Shown here in pieces: positions 28,211 to 32,505 of a stretch of DNA of 32,505 nt (positions are counted from its first letter, which is position 1; each line of letters begins with the position of its first letter). The translations under genes were made by a program, and so were the position numbers. The stretch is taken from positions 1 to 32,505 of IMG/VR virus record IMGVR_UViG_3300027971_000147; one strand, given 5' to 3'. This DNA is from a virus. The notes under the pieces were generated by a model that saw only the letters and a list, made by a program, of their open reading frames with translations, was not told where the DNA came from and ran no database searches.

Positions 28211-30576
28211 TATTGCATCAGACCTCGAAGCTGGGTTGGAGAGAACGGCTTGACTTGGTTATTGGGCAACCGCAAGTAAACCGTCGCCTTCGGGTCTTGG
28301 TACTTGCCAATTGTGCCAGCAAGGAACGTGAACATCCGTTTTTGCTCTGCCGGATCTGCCGGAATAGTAAACGGATCGGACTGCGTGCCGGTGTTGGGCG
28401 TCTGCATGACGTAATCATTGCCCTCATACCCAAGCTGAGAAAGCACCTGCTGACGAGAGTTGCGAAGCGTAGCTTCCATAGCATTGAACTGCTTGGCAGC
28501 AATCTCTTTGTTGGCAAAGAATGCCGTAGGATCGCTGATTCCCTTGGCTGTATCACGCGCCCACTGTTGCTCCTGCACCGCTACCCTGCCGTTGTCGTTG
28601 GCAGAAGCAATGTTCTTCAGGATGCCGTTCATGCCCGTGCTGATCCGGGTAGAAGCATCTACCAAATCCAGATTTGGGTTGATCACTCCTGCGGAGACTG
28701 GAACCAAGAGATTGTTGACCTTATCACTGAACCACGTGCCGGGGCTGTATGCACTGGCATATGTCCCCTTCAGGTTGGACAACGTGGACAGGCTGTTATC
28801 TAGTGAACGAAGCGTGTTGCCTAGCTTGATGCGCTCCGCTTTGTCTGTTTCAACAGCAAGTGGCGATTGACCGCGGTTCTGCACAAAAGGATTGTCCGTT
28901 GGCCGCAGCGTGTACGAACTGGTAATTGCAGAACGAACTGCCGGATCTTCCGGGTCAATCTTTGGCGTACCAACCAAAGAACCATTGATCTTGATGTTGC
29001 GCATACCCATGCCAGCATCCTCAACCACAGGCTGATACTTGCCAGAAGCCGTGGCCTGTGCCTTGAGTACGTCGTAATCGCCCTTGAGAACAGCAAGTTG
29101 CAGTTGTTGAGCGAACTTGTCCTGCGTATCCACACTCGTAATTGCTTGTTGCAGTGCAGCAGTGTTGACCTTGATGTTGTTTTCCTTGGCCTGCGCGACA
29201 AGAGTGGCCAGACCTTTTGGCATACCGGATAACGCTTCGCCAAGAGCCATGCCCATGGTAGGTTGCTTAGAAGCCGCCAGTTTGAACCCGGCATCCGACA
29301 ACAGCAACAAAGCGTTGGTGCGGATGTCATCTTGCGAGCCAGAGTCGCCAAGCAATTCTTTGAACAGCGGGGCGTATTCTTTCTGTGCCGCTTTAATCCG
29401 ATCAATTTTGCCCTTTTGATCTGGAGCTTTTGCTGCCGCGGCAAGAAAGTCCGTCAGAGACGTAGGCTTAGTTTCTGCTACCGGAGTTTCTGCTACCGGA
29501 GTTTCTGTTACCACCGCTGAAGGAGGAACGGCCACAACAGGAGAAGCCGGGGGCCTCTCAGACACCATGGAAACCTTGGGCGGCTCCCCGGTGAAGATGC
29601 TGTAGTCCTTTGCTGCCGAAGTGGCTCCACCCGGAAGCTTTGCAGGGGCAGGTACGGGACCAGTTCCTGTTGGAATCTGAGCAACCAATTCAGCCTGTGC
29701 TTTTGCCTCATCAGAATTGGGATCTAGCTGCCCTGCTCCTAGACCACTGATACCCATGGCTCCAAGCAATCCTCCGCCAAGACCTGCAATCGGGGTCGTC
29801 ACCCTATTTAAAACAGCCGCGGTCCGCGGATATTCAGCCGCTGCCCGATCAGCGAGGTTACCCATGTAGCTAGTCAGGGTTGGATAATTTAGGATACGCT
29901 CAGACGTAAACCGACCGCCCGGTCCGCGCACATTCTCAAACACAACGTTTGCCGTCGTGGGAAATGCTTTGGACATGGCTTCGCCTGCGGCCTGATTAGC
30001 TCGCGTTCCAAGTTCCGCGGCCCGTTGTATCGGGCCAGATGCCAGTTGCGCCAACCGGGTACCCATGTTGACAAACGCCCCCGCTTGGGCGTGAATTGGG
30101 GGAAGACCGTCAGGGGTAGGCGGAGCTTGTTCAGCCCCGCCCGCCGGGAAAGGGCCTTGGGGTCCTCCCGGTGGAGGCATTCCCGGTGGAGCGCCCGGAG
30201 GTTGACCACCGGGTGGTGGCATATTTGGCGGAGGAGCCATCCCCTGCATTTGCGGCAGGCCAGCAATACCTTGTTGCTGGGGCTGCTGTTGTTGAGAAAG
30301 CTGCGCTTGCAAAAGGGCAAGAACCTCGGGCGGCGTTCCTCGAGCAGCTTTGTCGCCCACTAGGTCGGCCAGTTCCGAGTATCGGGCATCGGTCGAACGC
30401 ATGTCTCCGCGAAGCGTGTTCATCAGAATCTCTGGATTCTGTGGAGTACGTGCCATTGGCGGCATTTCTTCCATGCTGCTGTCGTCCTCAAAGCCCTGCA
30501 TGATTCCACTGTTACGAGCGGATTTTGGCAAAGGTTTTGCAAACATGGCCCGTTTAAGAACTTCATCGCGCATCAT
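28210..30576 (-). CDS. Large virion protein with collagen-like segment, 788 aa
   Basis: 788 aa. Residues about 95-105 are Gln-rich and 108-156 are Pro/Gly/Met-rich with repeated PPG-like units (MPPPGGQPPGAPPGMPPPGG), then a long helical body with hydrophobic stretch AGLGGGLLGAMGISGLGAGQ near residues 267-286. A PVAET tandem repeat lies further on (29471-29515). The C-terminal 350 residues look globular and helical (for example LLLLSDAGFKLAASKQPTMG). No enzyme motif. Probably an internal virion protein next in the ejection set; collagen-like phage segments are otherwise typical of fibres. Confidence 0.75.
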   Translation of the reverse strand: MMRDEVLKRAMFAKPLPKSARNSGIMQGFEDDSSMEEMPPMARTPQNPEILMNTLRGDMRSTDARYSELADLVGDKAARGTPPEVLALLQAQLSQQQQPQQQGIAGLPQMQGMAPPPNMPPPGGQPPGAPPGMPPPGGPQGPFPAGGAEQAPPTPDGLPPIHAQAGAFVNMGTRLAQLASGPIQRAAELGTRANQAAGEAMSKAFPTTANVVFENVRGPGGRFTSERILNYPTLTSYMGNLADRAAAEYPRTAAVLNRVTTPIAGLGGGLLGAMGISGLGAGQLDPNSDEAKAQAELVAQIPTGTGPVPAPAKLPGGATSAAKDYSIFTGEPPKVSMVSERPPASPVVAVPPSAVVTETPVAETPVAETKPTSLTDFLAAAAKAPDQKGKIDRIKAAQKEYAPLFKELLGDSGSQDDIRTNALLLLSDAGFKLAASKQPTMGMALGEALSGMPKGLATLVAQAKENNIKVNTAALQQAITSVDTQDKFAQQLQLAVLKGDYDVLKAQATASGKYQPVVEDAGMGMRNIKINGSLVGTPKIDPEDPAVRSAITSSYTLRPTDNPFVQNRGQSPLAVETDKAERIKLGNTLRSLDNSLSTLSNLKGTYASAYSPGTWFSDKVNNLLVPVSAGVINPNLDLVDASTRISTGMNGILKNIASANDNGRVAVQEQQWARDTAKGISDPTAFFANKEIAAKQFNAMEATLRNSRQQVLSQLGYEGNDYVMQTPNTGTQSDPFTIPADPAEQKRMFTFLAGTIGKYQDPKATVYLRLPNNQVKPFSPTQLRGLMQ
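29471..29515 (-). repeat. 15-bp tandem repeat within the 788 aa gene
   Basis: GTTTCTGCTACCGGA twice and a diverged third copy, encoding PVAET-type repeats in frame. Confidence 0.9.
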
Positions 30577-30582
30577 GCTTCC

Positions 30583-31809
30583 TTAAAGAATTCCGGCGGC
30601 TCTGGCCGCGCCAGCGCCCGCTGCAACCCCTGTGCCCAAACCAGCAATTTGCTGGAACGCACTTGGTGTTGCCGAGGTCTGCTGGGTAAGGGCCATCTGC
30701 GAAGTTGGAGCCCCTTTGTAGATGTCCGAAATAAAGCCCAACTGTTGGTACGGCTGCTGCGCATTTTGCATCTGCGTTGCCCGCAGAGCATCCAGTTCGC
30801 GCTGCTGCTGTTGCTGCTGTTGGCCACCGAGGTTGTACAGGAAATTAACGTCGCTTTGACCCATGGCCTGTGCTGCTTGACCCAACTGAGCCTGCTGCGC
30901 ACCCATCCCGGCCAATTGACCGCCATACCCGGCAAGCCCTTGACTGATGTTTTGGCCAATGTTGAACTGCTGATTGGCCAAACTGCCAATCCCTTGCGCC
31001 AGTTGCTGGCCAAGTTGAGATTGTTGACCATAAATGTTGGCCTGCTGACCAGCAAGCTGACCGCCCATGCCTGCGGCGCTTTGATAGCCCTGAGCCTGAG
31101 CAAGTTGACGTTGTTTTTGCTGCTCAAACGCAGTCATGGCATTTGCTTGCGCTTGGCTATAGCCTTGGCTCATCAATTGGGCAGCGGTATTTGCCTTTTG
31201 TTGCATTAGATCCCGATCCAACGCAGCACGCGCAACCGATTGACGCGACCCGCCAAACGCTCCCGCTGCAACAGCACGTGCGCCTTCTTGCTGACGGGCC
31301 AGCGCTCCTTGGCGTTCAATCTCCTGCATTGACGTATCAACAACATTTTGTTGATACGGGTTCATGTAAGCTTGAACCATGTAAGGGTTATAACCTTGCG
31401 AGGCACCGTACAGCGATCCAATACCTTGATTCAACGTTCCCTGCGCCTGCCGAATACCACGCTGCGCTTGACCCATCTGTTGAATAGGCATGGCCGCTTG
31501 ATTCAACGCAGTTTGTGCTGCACCAAATTGACCTCGAGTATCCGCTCCACGCAGCATGTTGGCCGCTTGGCCAATCATCTGGGTTCCACGACCCACGTTC
31601 TGTGTGCCCGCTTGCAGGTACGGAGCGTAAGCACCAATCCCCTGTTCTCCTGCAAACAACGCAGCATATTGCTGCGGGCTCATCCCCGCTACTTGATAAG
31701 CGGGAAGCTCCGGAGCTTGCAGGTTGGTAGCAGCCGATAATAGGTTCTTTTTATAGGCTTCAATCTCCGGCGATTCGGAGAAGATTTGCTGAGTGATTTC
31801 ATTTGCCAT
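30583..31809 (-). CDS. Gln/Ala-rich virion protein, 408 aa
   Basis: 408 aa, rich in Gln, Ala and Gly with regular helical repeats (for example QLGQQLAQGIGSLANQQFNI). The centre has NPYQQNVVDTSMQEIERQGA followed by GAFGGSRQSV, a block I recall from structural proteins of marine and freshwater phages. A poly-Gln run (seven residues) follows. It likely forms part of the virion, perhaps an internal or neck protein. Six-base gap to the next gene. Function inferred. Confidence 0.75.
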   Translation of the reverse strand: MANEITQQIFSESPEIEAYKKNLLSAATNLQAPELPAYQVAGMSPQQYAALFAGEQGIGAYAPYLQAGTQNVGRGTQMIGQAANMLRGADTRGQFGAAQTALNQAAMPIQQMGQAQRGIRQAQGTLNQGIGSLYGASQGYNPYMVQAYMNPYQQNVVDTSMQEIERQGALARQQEGARAVAAGAFGGSRQSVARAALDRDLMQQKANTAAQLMSQGYSQAQANAMTAFEQQKQRQLAQAQGYQSAAGMGGQLAGQQANIYGQQSQLGQQLAQGIGSLANQQFNIGQNISQGLAGYGGQLAGMGAQQAQLGQAAQAMGQSDVNFLYNLGGQQQQQQQRELDALRATQMQNAQQPYQQLGFISDIYKGAPTSQMALTQQTSATPSAFQQIAGLGTGVAAGAGAARAAGIL

Positions 31810-31812
31810 TTA

Positions 31813-32505
31813 TTAGCCCCGGGCCGCGTTTCGTTCAAGTTGATGCATGAGAGCGTACATGCGTTTTGCTCCTTGACGAGCGCTGCCTCCACCTGCTGCG
31901 CGAACCGCTTTGGCGGTAAACACGAACTCATTGTTGGACAGCATGGCAGGGATAGAATCGGAAGTCTCGGTCCCCGGACCGTTAATTGCTCCCATCATCC
32001 GAGGATACCCTCCTTGCGCCAAAGAGGCAATTCCTCCCTCTGCGAACATGCGGTTATCCCGTCGCCTACTTGGGGCAGGCTGAAGGTTTGAGTACATCGA
32101 AGAGGTGTTATAGGGCTGCGGAACGCGGCCCGTGGTCCGCGGCACCGTTGGGAACATCTGTGCCGCGGCAGCAGGGTTTAGGCTCGGGTACATGCGAGAA
32201 GCTAAGTCCCGACCTTGTGCCATGCCCGCAGTTTGTGCTGCGGACAGGGCTCCTGCCGGATGAGCGGCGGCATAATCCAAGTTGGCAAGCTCAGACCGTA
32301 ATTTGGATATTCTTTGCATTATAGAACTATGCACGTTACTACCTAGTTCTGATTTTGACAAAAAACCTAACTGATCTTGGATCTGCTGCCGAAGTAGGTC
32401 TTGATTTGTTTGGGGGGTAGGTAAAACAGGGCTTGGAATAGGAGGACCAACCGGATCAATCAAAGTTGTATTGGTTGAAGCTGTGGCAGGCGAGGCAACA
32501 TTACC
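31813..32505 (-). CDS. Virion protein with SDSIPAML motif, start beyond window edge
   Basis: The frame stays open to the right edge; the only start inside is TTG at 32463 without a ribosome site, so the true start probably lies outside. At least 230 aa are visible. The C-terminal part has MFAEGGIASLAQGG, then GPGTETSDSIPAMLSNNEFV and KRMYALMHQLE, a block I recall from phage minor structural proteins, where SDSIPA-x-LS-x-GE-FV is common. The N-terminal part is Pro-rich. First visible gene of the late minus operon. Confidence 0.75.
   Translation of the reverse strand, partial: GNVASPATASTNTTLIDPVGPPIPSPVLPTPQTNQDLLRQQIQDQLGFLSKSELGSNVHSSIMQRISKLRSELANLDYAAAHPAGALSAAQTAGMAQGRDLASRMYPSLNPAAAAQMFPTVPRTTGRVPQPYNTSSMYSNLQPAPSRRRDNRMFAEGGIASLAQGGYPRMMGAINGPGTETSDSIPAMLSNNEFVFTAKAVRAAGGGSARQGAKRMYALMHQLERNAARG

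Noticed and set aside
30583-32324. Plus-strand frames of 110-190 codons opposite the virion genes
   Set aside because: Their Leu- and Arg-rich translations are antisense images of Gln- and Ala-rich codons.
1-32505. CRISPR arrays and tRNA genes
   Set aside because: No regularly spaced repeat-spacer units and no cloverleaf-like sequence with a CCA end were seen; the dispersed GCGGTCC copies are irregularly spaced.

Overview
This window is a piece of a tailed double-stranded DNA bacteriophage genome (Caudoviricetes). It holds both terminase subunits, a very large virion protein with an N-terminal lytic transglycosylase domain, a set of large glutamine- or alanine-rich proteins that look like internal virion or ejection proteins, and a phage-encoded replication module. 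The transglycosylase-bearing giant protein and the run of large internal-type proteins suggest a podovirus-like particle, but portal, capsid and tail genes are not in view, so this is an inference. Shine-Dalgarno sites and sigma70-type promoters point to a Gram-negative-like bacterial host using its own RNA polymerase. No integrase, repressor, tRNA or phage RNA polymerase was seen. The species and host cannot be named from the sequence alone.

Layout. Positions 1-4305 (minus) carry the start of the giant transglycosylase protein, cut by the left edge, and the large terminase. Positions 4306-4724 are a non-coding stretch full of hairpins and terminators. Positions 4725-10175 (minus) hold about fifteen small genes, many in mini-operons with their own sigma70-type promoter, followed near position 9-10 kb by a PD-(D/E)XK nuclease and the small terminase. 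Positions 10176-10706 are a divergent control region with a long inverted repeat and short iteron-like repeats, which is the best candidate for a replication origin or master switch. Positions 10707-14972 (plus) form a long chain of small genes that almost all overlap by a few bases, including three small zinc-binding proteins, a winged-helix protein and a DUF3310 protein. Positions 14973-21545 (minus) encode the replication module: an unknown 109 aa protein, a coiled-coil protein, an SSB-like protein, an archaeo-eukaryotic-type primase, a UvrD-like helicase and family A DNA polymerase. Positions 21628-23819 (plus) encode an SNF2-type helicase and a RecB-like PD-(D/E)XK nuclease. Positions 23821-32505 (minus) carry six tightly packed probable virion genes, the first of which is cut by the right edge.

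The genes fit together as a self-sufficient replication-recombination system (primase, helicases, SSB, polymerase with 3'-5' exonuclease, nucleases) controlled from a divergent region, with a late packaging and structural module all on the minus strand. If the genome is circular or circularly permuted, the left and right edges would join through the missing portal, capsid and tail genes.

The most unusual signals are non-coding. A GCGGTCC-based palindromic motif is scattered through genes and intergenic DNA (hand count about 38 CCGCGG sites). Six leftward promoters have an RNA hairpin of differing sequence starting at predicted +1. Three of those promoters share a 20-bp upstream element at an identical offset. 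A 47-bp G-rich hairpin element is duplicated, and a 38-bp inverted repeat frames the divergent control region.
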